From NCBI RefSeq assembly GCF_029227915.1, contig NC_079882.1, positions 26,727,001-26,791,000 on the forward strand: 64,000 nt of DNA. The letters are read 5' to 3'. The notes beneath the pieces are model-generated. The model worked only from the letters and a program-made list of their open reading frames with translations, ran no database searches and was not told where the DNA came from. A program made the translations under genes and the position numbers. Positions 24,425-35,756 of this stretch are shown piece after piece. The stretch's first letter is position 1. Every line of letters begins with the position of its first letter. Origin of the DNA: Hydractinia symbiolongicarpus (taxonomy: Eukaryota > Cnidaria > Hydrozoa > Anthoathecata > Hydractiniidae).

Positions 24425-24734
24425 GTATTTCTATTACGCCTCGCGTCCTTCTATTACGCCTCGCGTCTCTCTATTACGCCTCGCGTCTCTCTATTACGCC
24501 TCGCGTCCTTCTATTACGCCTCGCGTCTCTCTATTACGCCTTGCGTCTCTCTATTACGCCTCGCGTCCTTCTATTACGCCTCGCGTCTCTCTATTATTAC
24601 ATACGCGTCTCACTATTACGCCTCGCGTCCACCTATACTACGCCTCGCGACCTTGGGATCTATATTGAACCTCGACACTCTACTACGCAACACGACACTC
24701 TATAGCGTGACTTTTGTCCAGTACATGACTCCAT
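24425..24734. repeat. Right inverted arm with 20-bp CpG-rich subrepeats
   Basis: About nine near-perfect units of CTATTACGCCTCGCGTCYYT (20 bp) occupy 24430-24590. They are followed by the unique tip sequence that mirrors the left end and finishes GTCCAGTACATGACTCCAT at 24734. More units are intact here than in the left arm, so the arms have diverged in repeat number. Confidence 0.9.
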
Positions 24735-25418
24735 AATCGTCTATCATTACTGTCACGGCTGTCCTCGATTCGATTGCCCAAAATTGAGATGCGGTTCCGA
24801 GTGCGGAAAAAATGGAAATGGCTGAATAATCGAGACAGCGTTGCTATAAACGCACGCTTTTAATATAATTCTTTTTGAAAGGGACGGCCAGATCAAAACC
24901 ACCTGAGTGGTACTTCTTTTTGGGGGGGAATATCCCTGTTTAATTCCTCGAACTTTAAATGTGCCTGTCTTTTTTAAATTTTTGTAAATATTTAGTTACG
25001 TGTTATTCTCGTTGTTTATATTGTTTTGTTGTGTGTCTTTTTTTTGTGTGTGAAGTTTGTATTTTTTTCCCTTCAAAGTAGTCTAGTAAACTAAACTCAT
25101 TATTTTTCCCTTTTTGATATTTTTGATAGGGAAGAGAAAAAAGAGAGTTTACAATAACCTACCGACAGTTAACATTTAAACTGACAACTGATCTAAAATA
25201 TTAGCCACTTAAATTTCACAGTATGGCGTGGTGGATTAAAACAAAGATTAATTAGCCTATAAAGTAGCTAATCTACATAAGGGAGACTTAAAAGACCAAA
25301 AATTCTAGCTTCCTCTTTAACGTTTAAAAAGAGCAATACAGTTACCGCATAATATTTTTTTATAAGTTTAAACATTTAAAAATATCCCACCAAACTCATA
25401 TTTGTTGAAAAACATCAG

Positions 25419-25775
25419 TCAACGCACATGCTGCTGCCAGCTCGATCCATCGTCATTTAAAACACCTTTTAACCAATGACATTCATATGGAACGTTGTTT
25501 ACAATTGCCTGGTTGTAATTTCTGAACAGGAAAGAATGGTATCTTATTTGTGTTGAGCATGGAAAAAGCATCCAGGCCTCGAAATCTTGATAGATTATTT
25601 CCGCCCAGCACTCTCCTTCTGTTATAAAATCATTTAAAATAGTATACAACTGTATACTGTAACATGGTTTTAAGCACCTCGAGTGAATTTCAAGAAACAC
25701 ATGAAGCAGACATGTACACTTCAAACACACACTGGGTAGAAGTTGGTAGATTAAACTTTTACCGTAAGAATACAC
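25419..25775 (-). pseudogene. Possible RecQ-like helicase remnant
   Basis: A 118-codon minus-strand frame begins with YGKSLIYQLLPSV, the Walker A region seen in RecQ-type DNA helicases (usual context PTGxGKSLIYQLLP). The residues that normally precede GKS are altered, and the sequence after the motif does not follow the helicase pattern. Best read as a decayed fragment, possibly from a mobile element. The motif may also be coincidental. Confidence 0.25.
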
Positions 25776-26381
25776 AAGGTATCAACTACATTTTAATTTT
25801 TTTAACTACAACTTTTAATTGTTTAGGTTTAATCGAAAAATAAAGTTGAACTACAATGTTCAAGATGACTTTCGAAATCGAAATAGTGAATGAAGTAAAT
25901 TAAATCCATAATTTTATTCATCAGCCTCACTATAATATAATTAAAAGGGTGTAGCTTCCTTATTAGTTTAGTTGATACAGCCACGGATCAACAAAATTGT
26001 TGTGCAGCTGCCCTGCAAAAATTAGCCATTCAGAAAGTAACAGTTGCATTCCTACAGTAGTTAATTCCTGCCCCTCTTTTCAGCGATAGCGCACTAAAAA
26101 AGCAGGGTTAAGAAAGCAGGACAGATATCAAAGCGTATAGGTATCCTGTCTACCTTCAAAGTTGTTTTTAGTTATAACAACTAGGTTATAACAACTAAAA
26201 TTTTTTCAACTACATTTTACTTTTGAGAGAAAGACTCAGTCTTTTTCGGGAGAGGCATGCGATCGCATGCGCACACCTTGGCACACGCCTAAATCGTTTC
26301 AAGCATGTGATTAATTGCACGCCTGAAAAATAAATATTGAGTTTTCAAAATCAACCTTTAAAATCCATTTTGTAGCGTGCG

Positions 26382-26579
26382 ATGGCAGACCTCAAAAGAA
26401 TTTTTGGAGACTCGTCAGACAAAACGTCCGATAGATTTCCGTCATGGTCGGACACTTTTAGATCTCAGAAATTATTGAATAGTCCTGTTCCTTTTAATCC
26501 ACGAACAAGCCTATTCATAGCCAACCTGACCATCCTAGCTAATTCACCGACTCCTGACTTAGTTAAAAGAACTACGTAG
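26382..26579 (+). CDS. Small hypothetical ORF
   Basis: 65 codons starting MADLKRIFGDSSDKTSDRF, hydrophilic at the N-terminus, ending VKRTT. No family is recognised and no splice partner was identified. It may be a short exon of an unannotated gene or chance. Confidence 0.2.
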   Translation: MADLKRIFGDSSDKTSDRFPSWSDTFRSQKLLNSPVPFNPRTSLFIANLTILANSPTPDLVKRTT

Positions 26580-27204
26580 ACATAAATCTCTTTTGCCTGG
26601 CCCCTTCGTCGTTGGTAACCAGGTCTTACACAAGAAATCCAGCCATGCGGTTCTTAACTAATGCAGAGGTGAACGCAGACGGAGCACGGATGAAGCAAGT
26701 CTGCAAAACTGCACTTACAGGCGGAATAGACATTTTATCATGGATTTAATTGTAGATAATTTCTTCAGGTCCAAATTTGATATTTTTTCTTTATGCATGT
26801 AAAAACGAAACCCACGTGCGGTGTAAATTTTTTTGAAGTTTTAAGCCACATTGATAAAGATTTTTTTTAACTTGAAAAGAATGCATATTTTTGCCTATTT
26901 GCTTGTGATGACCTGAAAAGTCAACAATAAATATAAAAATGACAGTATAGTCATGCATACTATTTCGGACATGTAGAAAAGGAAGCTAAAATTGAGAGAG
27001 TCGCTATACCAGTAGACGCTTGATCATCGTGTTTGGGGTTCACGATTAACAAAGGCCCCCACTTTTCTACCGCAAAATAAATGCGCAACAAAAAATAACC
27101 TCGGAGCCCGTGTTGTATGCGTTACTTGATTTGCAAATCATCCCACACCTACTCAAATATTCCTGAAAAACAATTTTTTATGTGCTTTAGAGTATAAATA
27201 AAGT

Positions 27205-30004
27205 ATGGAGCCACCTGCAAAGAAACCATTACTGTCCAAAGATGATGTATCTAATAAATTAGAGGGTTTTAATGTCATCAAAGTTTTGTTAAATGATGTA
27301 AAGTCAAAAAGAGTTCATGTCCATGGTAGGTATATTTGAAATCTATTTATATGATTAATAAAGCTTACCTCACTTAATAAAAAAGTATCTAAATCAGCTC
27401 AAATTATTGTGCAAATTAAGAAAACATTTTTTTTAACTAAAATTTACAACTTTATAACACTTTTGGAAGCTAGAGGGTCTTTATCTATCTTTTTTATCAA
27501 AGTTAAGACGCCAGTGTCAGGCCTAGGGGAGAGCAATAGCTCTTGCTCTTGCAAAGACTTGCCCAATTTTTATAAATGAGAAAGTAGCTAAGCCATTAAT
27601 TGCTCCCCCAATTTTGTCTGGCAGAGTAATATTAATTCACCTCACATGGAATCAATATTATCTTTCTTTTTATTTTCAGTAAAGAATAACCAAAATATAT
27701 AAAAAAGACATGATAAAACAGATTTTATGATAAAATATGTGTTTATAAACTTATTCTATTTATTCAGATTGCTCTCCCAGTCTAAATTATTGTAACCTTG
27801 TTTGAGCCATTTATTGCTAAGGTGTTATTTTTCTTATTGATAGGCTTGTATTGTCTAGCATTTACGGGAATATGCAATTTCCACTGTTCTGTGATTAACC
27901 GCTTTTCCAACTGCATCTCGTCAAGTATGGTGATGTTTTTTAAATAGACTATAAATAGTTAAATTCGTGCTGCATAACATAACTAACACTGTGTAGGACT
28001 GCTTTTGAAAACTGGAGGGGAATAATAAGAGTTTCATGCCAAGTGACATTAAGATGTTATAACCTGTCACTAAAATGGACCCACATTTATTTCTTAAGAC
28101 ATGATTTCATAATTCTATATAACAGTCAAGCTTGCTACAATGACCATGTGTAAAAGATGGCCTGCTTTAGACATTTTGGTCCCGCCAATGTGTTTTTTAG
28201 TCATTTGATACTCTATAAGACTACCAATTGTCTAACACAACCATTAACTGTTTCCTTCCATACGTTAAGTTAGCTTGATTATACGTGCTGAGGGAGAAAA
28301 AAATTAAGAAACCTGCTAGTAGTAGTAGTAGTAGGGAAAACTATAGAGACAACTAAAATCAGTCTAAAAACAGATATACTTATATCAAAAGTATAAATGC
28401 GAATTATACAAAAGGAAAGTTATACTGTTAAATATAAACATACTAGTCAGTATCCCGTGGATAAATCCATGGATTCCCCGTCCTTTGTTTATTGCATCCC
28501 ATGTGTCTTGCTACTACGGTTACCATTTTGCATGACAGACAGACATATACGGGTACTATAATATAGATATTGAGTCGATTTAGATAAACTTTTTGTGTCA
28601 GGGATAGGTGCGCTTAAAACCCTAATTGAAATTAAATGCAAATTTGACTCCTTAAGGCAAAAGATACATTTTTATTTTATGGCTTTTATTTAGGTAAATT
28701 TGAAGATTCTGAAGATGATGTTATTATAACGTTGGTGAAAACTCCATTTTCTGCAGAATCTGTTGAATGTGTTTTGTCAGAAGATACCACATTGAAGGAA
28801 GAATTCAATAATGATATTTATAGTCAACATTCCGCATTAACAAAACCAGAAAATAATGTTATTACAGCTCAAATTATCAGACCTGCAACTGAAAAGCACT
28901 TAATGAAATATTTAGACCAAAAACTTTATTTATTAAATGAGACTGCAGAAGATTATAAAACAAAAACCCTACCTTATCTGGAGACGCAAAAATTTAGTTT
29001 AAATGTAAGTGTGTTTTTGGAAGATTCTGCTGGTTAAAAATTGTGTCCTTTGTTTTTTTTATTTCTTTTAATTTTAGTGGGTTTATAATATTCTTGATCA
29101 TAAAACAGAAACTGATCGAATTGTTTGTGAAGACCCAGACAAAAAGACTGGTTTTATTCTTTTGCCAGATTTGAAATGGGATGGTAAACAAACTGAAGAC
29201 CTTTACCTTGTAGCCATTTGCCATGCTGTGGATATTAAATCAATCAGAGACCTTAATAGGTCACATCTACCATTGTTAAAAAATTTATTAAATAAATGCT
29301 TAGTAAGTACCTTGTTTTAATGTTCAATAAAAAATATGTTTCACTTGCAAATGTGACTTTTCAATTAAAATAACGGGGTAAATACTTAGAATAGTTAGGA
29401 TAATGAGGATAGTAATGAACTTTGAAAGTTATTTAATACCGAGAAAAGTCTCTACAGTTGTAATAAGGGCGTTAGTTTCCTGAATAATGTATCAATTAAT
29501 GCCGACTTGGTTTTCTTTTATCGATATTTTTCCAATGGTTGAGCTTTTCATGCCTTTTTCTACCCGATTTTGTTTCTAACTGCGACATTAAAGTAACCTA
29601 ATTTAAAATTTGTGATGGTGTTGTCTCTATTTCACTGGTGACTTCAATGTCTTAAATATTAGTGGTAGTGGTGACGGTGGTGACGTTGGCCTTCAAACTT
29701 GTTTATTTCATGGTAAATATTACTTTGTTTACAGGAAACCATAAAGGATAAATATGCAGTTGCGAGCGACCAGATACGTGCTTATTTTCATTACTACCCT
29801 TCGTACTACCATCTTCATGTACATTTTAATCATATCCACCACGACGTAGGAGGGACGTCTATTGGAAAGGCACACCTGCTGAGTGATGTCATCGATAACA
29901 TTGAAAACATTGATGGTGAATATTATGCGAAAAAAACTTTGCCTGTGACTTTGAGAGAACGTGATCCTTTGTTACCTATACTCACAGAGAAGTTATCGTG
30001 CTAA
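27205..30004 (+). CDS. DCPS: m7GpppX diphosphatase (scavenger decapping enzyme DcpS)
   Basis: DcpS is a HIT-family pyrophosphatase that hydrolyses the m7GpppN cap left after 3'-to-5' mRNA decay. Four exons join in frame: 27205-27325, 28694-29004, 29078-29302 and 29735-30004, giving 308 aa (human 337). The N-terminus [11 protein letters not shown] resembles the nuclear-localising start of the family, and [21 protein letters not shown] follows. The HIT signature lies in exon 4: [19 protein letters not shown], with the His triad HLHVHF that includes the nucleophilic His. The C-terminus ([23 protein letters not shown]) matches the family end. Junctions are GT-AG (CATG|GTAGGT, AAAT|GTAAGT, TTA|GTAAGT). 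The large first intron (1.37 kb) holds only AT-rich non-coding sequence. Confidence 0.95.
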
Positions 30005-30619
30005 AAAACATGTTTTGCCTGTAAAAAGGAAAGGAGCAAAGAAGTCTAGTTTAGTTACGAATAAACAAACAGGACTGAGTAAAAAAAACTACCCTCTGGA
30101 GGAGCACAATTACGGATAATTTGTATTTTGAAGAAATGCTGTTAAAAAAAATAACGGCGAAAATTTACAAAATTTTTAATCATAATAACTTCTACTTTTA
30201 ATCAGTGGAAATAAAATTGGAAAAAAACTGTTTGAAACTTTCTAACATTTTATGAAATATAATAATAATCTGTTTATGCTTAGTTCGCTTCTTTTCTACC
30301 GTCTGTCATGCGATCTTTTTTTTACTTTTGACTAATTTGTCTGTTGTTTTGATTAGTAGATATAACAGCATTTGATCATAATCACAAGAAACGAACTTAA
30401 CCGTGATCATAGGACCATACAAAAAGAGAACTTTTTGTATATGTGACATCGAGTGCAGTGCTAATGAGAGGTAAAAAAGCCCTGGGGACGAGATTGGTAG
30501 TGTCTCTGTTTTGATAATAAACCTTTTTAGCATGAATTTTAATTAAGGCTCGTATAGTACAGATTGATGATAGTAACGCGGTAAACTTGGTCCCCAGGCC
30601 AGTTCCGTTCTCGAACATT

Positions 30620-30777
30620 TGATGTTTTGTAATCACTCTCCAGCATCGTTTCACAACTTATCAGTACTTGGAGAAGAGTCTAATGATTTTAAACTTACTC
30701 TGATGGAAAGTTTATTAATTGAGCGTGGACATCCCATTTTAAATAACACGGTAAAATCTGTGCCTTTAAAATCATTA
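30620..30777 (+). mobile_element. Penelope-like element fragment (GIY-YIG C-terminal end)
   Basis: A short plus-strand frame reads FHNLSVLGEESNDFKLTLM, then ESLLIERGHPILNN, and stops after VPLKSL. The E-S-L-x-I and P-x-L-N spacing and the terminal hydrophobic PL are those of GIY-YIG endonuclease C-termini in Penelope-like retroelements. Nothing upstream is in frame, so only the 3' end of an element survives. Confidence 0.5.
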
Positions 30778-30957
30778 TAATAGTTCTATTTTCTTCCTAT
30801 TATATCCTATTATATTTAGTATTTTTTCTCTAACATGTAAAAAATTAAAATCAGCGTGAAGATGCCAACCTGGGCGTTGGCGAAAGCTTGCTGAAAGATA
30901 TATTTTGAATATGTCGTAGATTTTGTGGTTCTTATTTTTTTAATATCTTACAACCTC

Positions 30958-31042
30958 GATCCCAGGGCCTGTAGCGTTTTTTGATATGAGGATGAAACGC
31001 GTTTTCATCCTCATATCAAAAAACGCTGCAGGCCCTGGGATC
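30958..31042. repeat. 85-bp near-perfect foldback element
   Basis: Two 40-bp arms beginning GATCCCAGGGCCTG are inverted copies with one mismatch around a 4-6 base loop (centre CGCG near 31000). The terminal CCCAGGG resembles the other short foldback elements of this window. Confidence 0.92.
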
Positions 31043-31321
31043 TACTTTGTAATGGCCGAAATTGTCGCTAGCCAAACAGAATTTTCGATAAGTTTGCTAA
31101 GCGCGAATCGTCTTTGCATCGTTTACTAAATGTGTGCAACCTCGTGCCCGAACCTCTAGTAATGCAATACGGCCGTATTATATCATACCGCTCAGAATCC
31201 TTCGTATTCGTTACCTAACGAATGCGAAGGAGCAGCCTTGCACAGAATTCAGCGAAGCTTCAGCAGAGTTTTTGCCAGGCTTTTCTACATAGTAAGGTTG
31301 TGTAAAGATCTTCGTGGAGTT

Positions 31322-31627
31322 ACGTACTAAGTAGTGCGGGTTTTGTACTAAGTAGTGCAGGTTTTGTAGTAAGTAGTGCGAGTTTCGTACAAAGTAGTGC
31401 GGGTTTCGTACTAAGTAGTGCGGGTTTCGTACTAAGTAGTCCGGGTTTTGTACTAAGTAGTGCGAGTTTCGTACAAAGTAGTGCGTTTTTTGTACTAAGT
31501 AGTGCGGGTTTTGTACTAAGTAGTGCGGGTTTTGTACTAAGTAGTGCGGGTTTTGTACTAAGTAGTGCGGGTTTTGTACTAAGTAGTGCGGGTTTTGTAC
31601 TAAGTAGTGCGAGTTTCGTACTAAGTC
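31322..31627. repeat. Tandem array, 21-bp unit, about 14 copies
   Basis: The unit contains AAGTAGTGCGGGTTTTGTAC with one extra leading T. Variants are GCGAGTTTCG, GTCCGGG and CAAAGTAG. The period of 21 is a multiple of 3, but the frames contain stops (TAAGTAG), so it is non-coding. Confidence 0.95.
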
Positions 31628-31884
31628 TTCATATTTATTTCACTGGATAAGCTCGACCTGAAAAGAAATTTGGAAATTTTATTAATGCGTACGATACGCC
31701 TTACCTGTGAACTAACAACCGTTTAACTTTGCTTCGTGGTCTAACGGTGAAATAATTTTGAAAATTGGGTGGGTTAATTAAATTTAAGTGCAAATGTAGA
31801 CCAAGGTTTTCAACTGAAATATTTTATTTTTCTCTAAATATTTGTAGATTTTTTAATTTACATATACAATTAAACATTTACACA

Positions 31885-33066
31885 TTAAGACACGAATGGA
31901 ACATTTTCATTAGATTCAACATCGAGAACTTCTTTCTGTAACTCAATATTTGTTTCTTCAATTTCTTCTTCTTCTTCAGTTTCATCTTCTGCTTCACTTT
32001 CAATATGACTTCTCTCGCTTGCAGATGTATTTTCCGTATCCTCCCCATCAGAATCGGGAATATAATCCGGGTCACATTCTTCCGAATAATTTTTTATGCA
32101 AACAAGATACTCTGGCAGACTTTGTTCTCCAGCTGTGAGGTCATCATGCTTGCGCTTTCTGCTTGGAGATCGATTTTTGTTTTTTCGCAAACTTTTGCGA
32201 AGGGCGGCAACTGGTGGAGTAAAAAATGTACATCTAAATAACTTGTAATCTTCTGATGTCTCCTCTAGTAAAATATTATAAAAAGAAACAAACATTTTCC
32301 AATAAATTCGAGGAAAAAAGAACGCAATGCGAAATGATAACCAAATACACAAGCCACAACGATTTAACATTCCACCAGTGCGGTATAAAGCGCTGGTGTC
32401 AGCCTAAAAAAATGAAAACATAAAGTCAACAAAATGTCTATTACCTGTACGACTACCAATTGTCAAACGTTAAGGAGTGATCACGAAACGTTATACCGAA
32501 GAATTTCACCAAAAAAAAGCGGAGGGTTTACAAGAGCTTGCCGCATCATGGTTTGAAAAACAGGGTTATTTGTGAAGGTTTTTCTTGGAAATATTGCTCC
32601 ATAGTATTTTCTTTAAACGTACCTTTTTTAACTGAATTTCCAGGAAGTCGAGTTGATGACACACGAAATCATTCAATATTTTACCTAATGAAAAAAGTAA
32701 GCATAATTATTTAGTACAACTTTCACAGTGTCAGAAGCGACTGGTACTTACCCTTGTTTAACAACATGAAAGTGTAATCCGAAAATGTTTCCGAGAACAG
32801 AATCAGCATCAAATACGACCATACTGTGCCAATTAGAAATTCGGAAATGTTGATGATTTTTCCAAGATACAACCAATGTGACTTCAACTTTCTGTACTGC
32901 TTTAGAATTCTTAAACGTTCTTCATTTACACGAGGCAAAGTTTGTATTTTGTAATACCACTGAAACTGTGATTCCTCAGACATGTTTCTGTAAATATTTT
33001 GGCTTTTCGGTGGTTCTCTCATTTCACGAACGTCCGTTAATACTTCAATGGTCTTTTCCGGAGACG
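31885..33066 (-). CDS. Unrecognised multi-exon gene with acidic C-terminal tail
   Basis: Three exons join in frame on the minus strand: 33066-32752 (SPEKTIEVLTDVREMREPP, then SEESQFQWYYKIQTLPRVN and an FLIGTVWSYLMLILF helix), 32684-32623 (GKILNDFVCHQLDFLEIQLK) and 32403-31885. The last contains ADTSALYRTGGML, FFTPPVAALRKSLRK and a basic patch SPSRKRKHDD that could be nuclear-localising. It ends in a long Glu/Asp-rich tail (DPDYIPDSDGEDTENTS) and VPFVS. The splice phases agree (1, 0). A further upstream exon at about 33212-33163 (TKVTINSGEIDIEAM) would also splice in phase, but its donor is weak. The true start is unknown. I do not recognise the family. The helical body plus basic and acidic tail suggest a nuclear protein (inference). 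Confidence 0.55.
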
Positions 33067-33219
33067 CTAAGAATGGAAAAATTGTTTAAAGTTTCTATTT
33101 CTATCAATATTTTTAACAAAATTATATAACAAAAAACAAAAAAATATGTAGTTACAGCCACCCATTGCTTCGATGTCGATTTCTCCACTGTTAATTGTCA
33201 CTTTTGTGGCTTAAATACA

Positions 33220-35756
33220 AATGACTAGAAACACTGCTTTATGGGAAATCAAAAGACAATGCAAATTAATACCCATGTGTAAAATAAAAAATAAAATTCC
33301 TATATGGGGTGCCAATATAGCAAAAAGATTTAATGGCGGGATTATTTGCGTAATGGAAATTTTAAAACTTGCTTTATCCAAAAATATATTTCAACAAAAT
33401 TGCTATAAACCTCTAATTTCTGCGATTACTAATTTTTTTAGGTATTCGCGATATGAAGTACGTGCGAAGATAGGTTAAAAATAAAGAAGCATAAAACAAT
33501 AGGTATTTCTACTGTTTTTAAATTTAAATTAACAACGGGATTTTTCTTTTCTCTTTTATCAAATGCATATTTAACCCTTTAACCCCTTTTTACCCTTTTA
33601 ACGACATTAATAATTGGCCTCTGAATGGCAATATGTTTCAAACTAACTTACCTACTTGGGGTTCGCCTTATTTCTTCTAATGAACGCCCTGTGCTCGTTA
33701 GATGTCTAGAATTTGAGATATGGCGCGAGTCTTGTCAGAATGACACAGGATATACTTTTTAATTGGTGGAATTATCTTGAAAGCCATAGTGGTTAACAGT
33801 TAGTCACCACACAACCAAAACTCGGCCTGTTTATCTCAATTGATACTAGTCATAAAACGCGTCATCAGATAATATTTTCGTGAATGAGTGCCACGTGCGT
33901 TAAAAATAAGTACAAATGTTAATGAGGATTGTAGACAAACGCTAGGATGGAATGGGATAAAAATATGGATGTGATCTTATAGCTAAAAGTTGGCAAAAAA
34001 CGATGATTTTGGTTTGCTAGCTAACATTTTGTATCGACCCAAACTCGTCACTCAGCGAGAATTTTCGAGATTGTCGGAAAAAAAGCCTGAGGACGAAGTT
34101 GATATCGACCAAAACCTTAATTTTTAACTAACTAATTCTTTGTTGATTTTTGAATTGAATTTAAACGTTGAATTTTTTATTCTAATATTTTTTAGTTGAA
34201 TTTAATTTATTAAAGAAGATTTTGAAATAATTTCTTTGGTATACACTTTATGTTAAACTCAACCAGTATTTCCGAAATATAGTTGGAAAAAGATGACTCA
34301 ATTTATGTGAATAAATTACGTATTATCATTTTTCATGAAAACATATTAAAAGCAACGACAAATCGCGAAAGTAGCGAAAACAATTAATTTTGTAAAAATA
34401 CTATTAAAAGAAAGTGTCATGCTAGTATACAGTGCTCTACCGGTTCGGGAAATGAAAATGCGTAAAGCTAAATCTTCAATTACAGAATGAAAGAATATGT
34501 AAAAAATATAAAAGTTAAAATTAGGAATGATTTTATTTCTCATGGTTTAGCTGATTAATGTTCCGGAAGTTCATAAATGTATGACAACTGTGGAAAACCA
34601 AACAAGAAAATAACGAAGCGGTGCAAAGCATCGCACAGAAGATATCTGTCAAATAACTTGCACGTTTTCCTAACACATAAGTTTCCAATTAAATGCCTTT
34701 TTTCACCCTTATCCTTAAGATTTCTATCATATTAAAAAGACAATAATCCCTTGGGGCGAGGGTGACCTTTTAATGCGATATGACTCGACGTACGCGACAG
34801 TAAGTGCTTTTAATAATAAATCACGAAATACGCGAGACTTTCTGACTGAATTTTCTCAACCTTTCTGTTTTCTCTTTTTGTCTACCCGTTATTTTAAACG
34901 CAGCACCATTGAACTGAAAAGCTCTGTGAAGGAGGTTGCTAGATTTTTTAAAAGGGTAAAATAACCATTCGCTATGAAGGTATTGAGAGAGAAATAATAT
35001 GTGTGTGTAGAATACCTTAAAATAAAACAATATACTTTTGGTACTATATTATAAAAGTTTTAAATCATCTTCGCCATCTGTAATAACATCAATGATGCCT
35101 ATGTACCAAAAGTATTTTGATTAATTTTAAACAAATTTGTTACTTTTTACTTTTTGCACATCCCAACCTCGTCCCCAGGGTCTTATGGCCCCTGAGCCGT
35201 TATTACGGAGTGGAACAAGGCAAATTGCCCTGGGAACGAGGTTGTGCATATCCAACAACTCTATCGATGGGTATAAATAAAAGCAGATTTTAAGTACAAG
35301 TTAAGCTCTTTTTAATATACCAAAAAAAAACGAATTACATTGTGAGCTGGTAAAGCAACACAAGTCTTTCTACGCGATTAATTGTTAATTTATGACGAGA
35401 AATATACCGTGAAGCAGGACGGGAGATATATCCAATACAGGAACGGGAAAAATAATAATGGTAATGAGTGAGATAAACAGGGAAGTAAAAGTTGAGTCGA
35501 CACTTTAAAAGGTGAAAATATGAATGTGGGAAGTTACAATTTGTTTGAAAGTCACCTTGTCAATGATAAAACTGATTAATTACATTACAATAAACGTCTT
35601 CGGAAACGTTAATTGCTGACGATACTTTATATCCTTTAAAACGACCTTATTAAATATTAATTCTCAAATTGGAGCTTATCGTTCTAAGCGAAAGTTGCAC
35701 TATATCAAGTTTACCTTTCAGTAACCGATATATCGAAGCGTCTAATTTACTAGATC
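33220..35756. other. Intergenic region upstream of first 7TM gene
   Basis: AT-rich. Short ORFs here look like chance. It contains one short foldback element (35164-35244) and no RNA gene. Confidence 0.55.
35164..35244. repeat. 81-bp foldback element, CAACCTCGTCCCCAGGG termini
   Basis: The left end CAACCTCGTCCCCAGGG (35164-35180) is mirrored by CCCTGGGAACGAGGTTG (35228-35244) with one difference. The interior is unrelated. Confidence 0.88.

Larger units (their letters stand above)
19062..24734. mobile_element. 5.7-kb DNA transposon carrying HECT-like and rve-integrase genes
   Basis: The ends are exact inverted repeats (left ATGGAGTCATGTACTGGAC at 19062; the same word inverted ends at 24734). 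They are flanked by a perfect 8-bp duplication AATCGTCT at 19054-19061 and 24735-24742. Inverted similarity runs from each tip for well over 110 bp with a single mismatch, then into arrays of a 20-bp repeat. Two genes lie inside on the plus strand, with no overlap with host exons. Both open frames are intact across their main exons. The integrase supplies the DDE chemistry; the role of the HECT-like partner is unknown. Superfamily placement was not made, since 8-bp duplications occur in several superfamilies. Confidence 0.9.
24745..27200. other. Intergenic region with two weak coding-like remnants
   Basis: Mostly non-coding. Two short frames within it are listed separately (a helicase-like remnant and a small plus-strand ORF). 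No RNA gene or ordered repeat was recognised elsewhere. Confidence 0.5.

Noticed and set aside
24425-24600. CRISPR-like array
   Set aside because: The 20-bp repeats are directly adjacent with no unique spacers and sit at a transposon end in an animal genome.
24346-24705. 119-codon plus-strand ORF with LLRLASLYYASRL-type repeats
   Set aside because: It is the right transposon arm read through; the 20-bp unit produces the repetitive peptide.
31322-31627. Repeat-protein coding region (21-bp period)
   Set aside because: Stop codons recur in the unit (TAAGTAG); no frame stays open.
33221-33478. 85-codon plus-strand ORF
   Set aside because: No recognisable motif, AT-rich chance composition, no splice partner.
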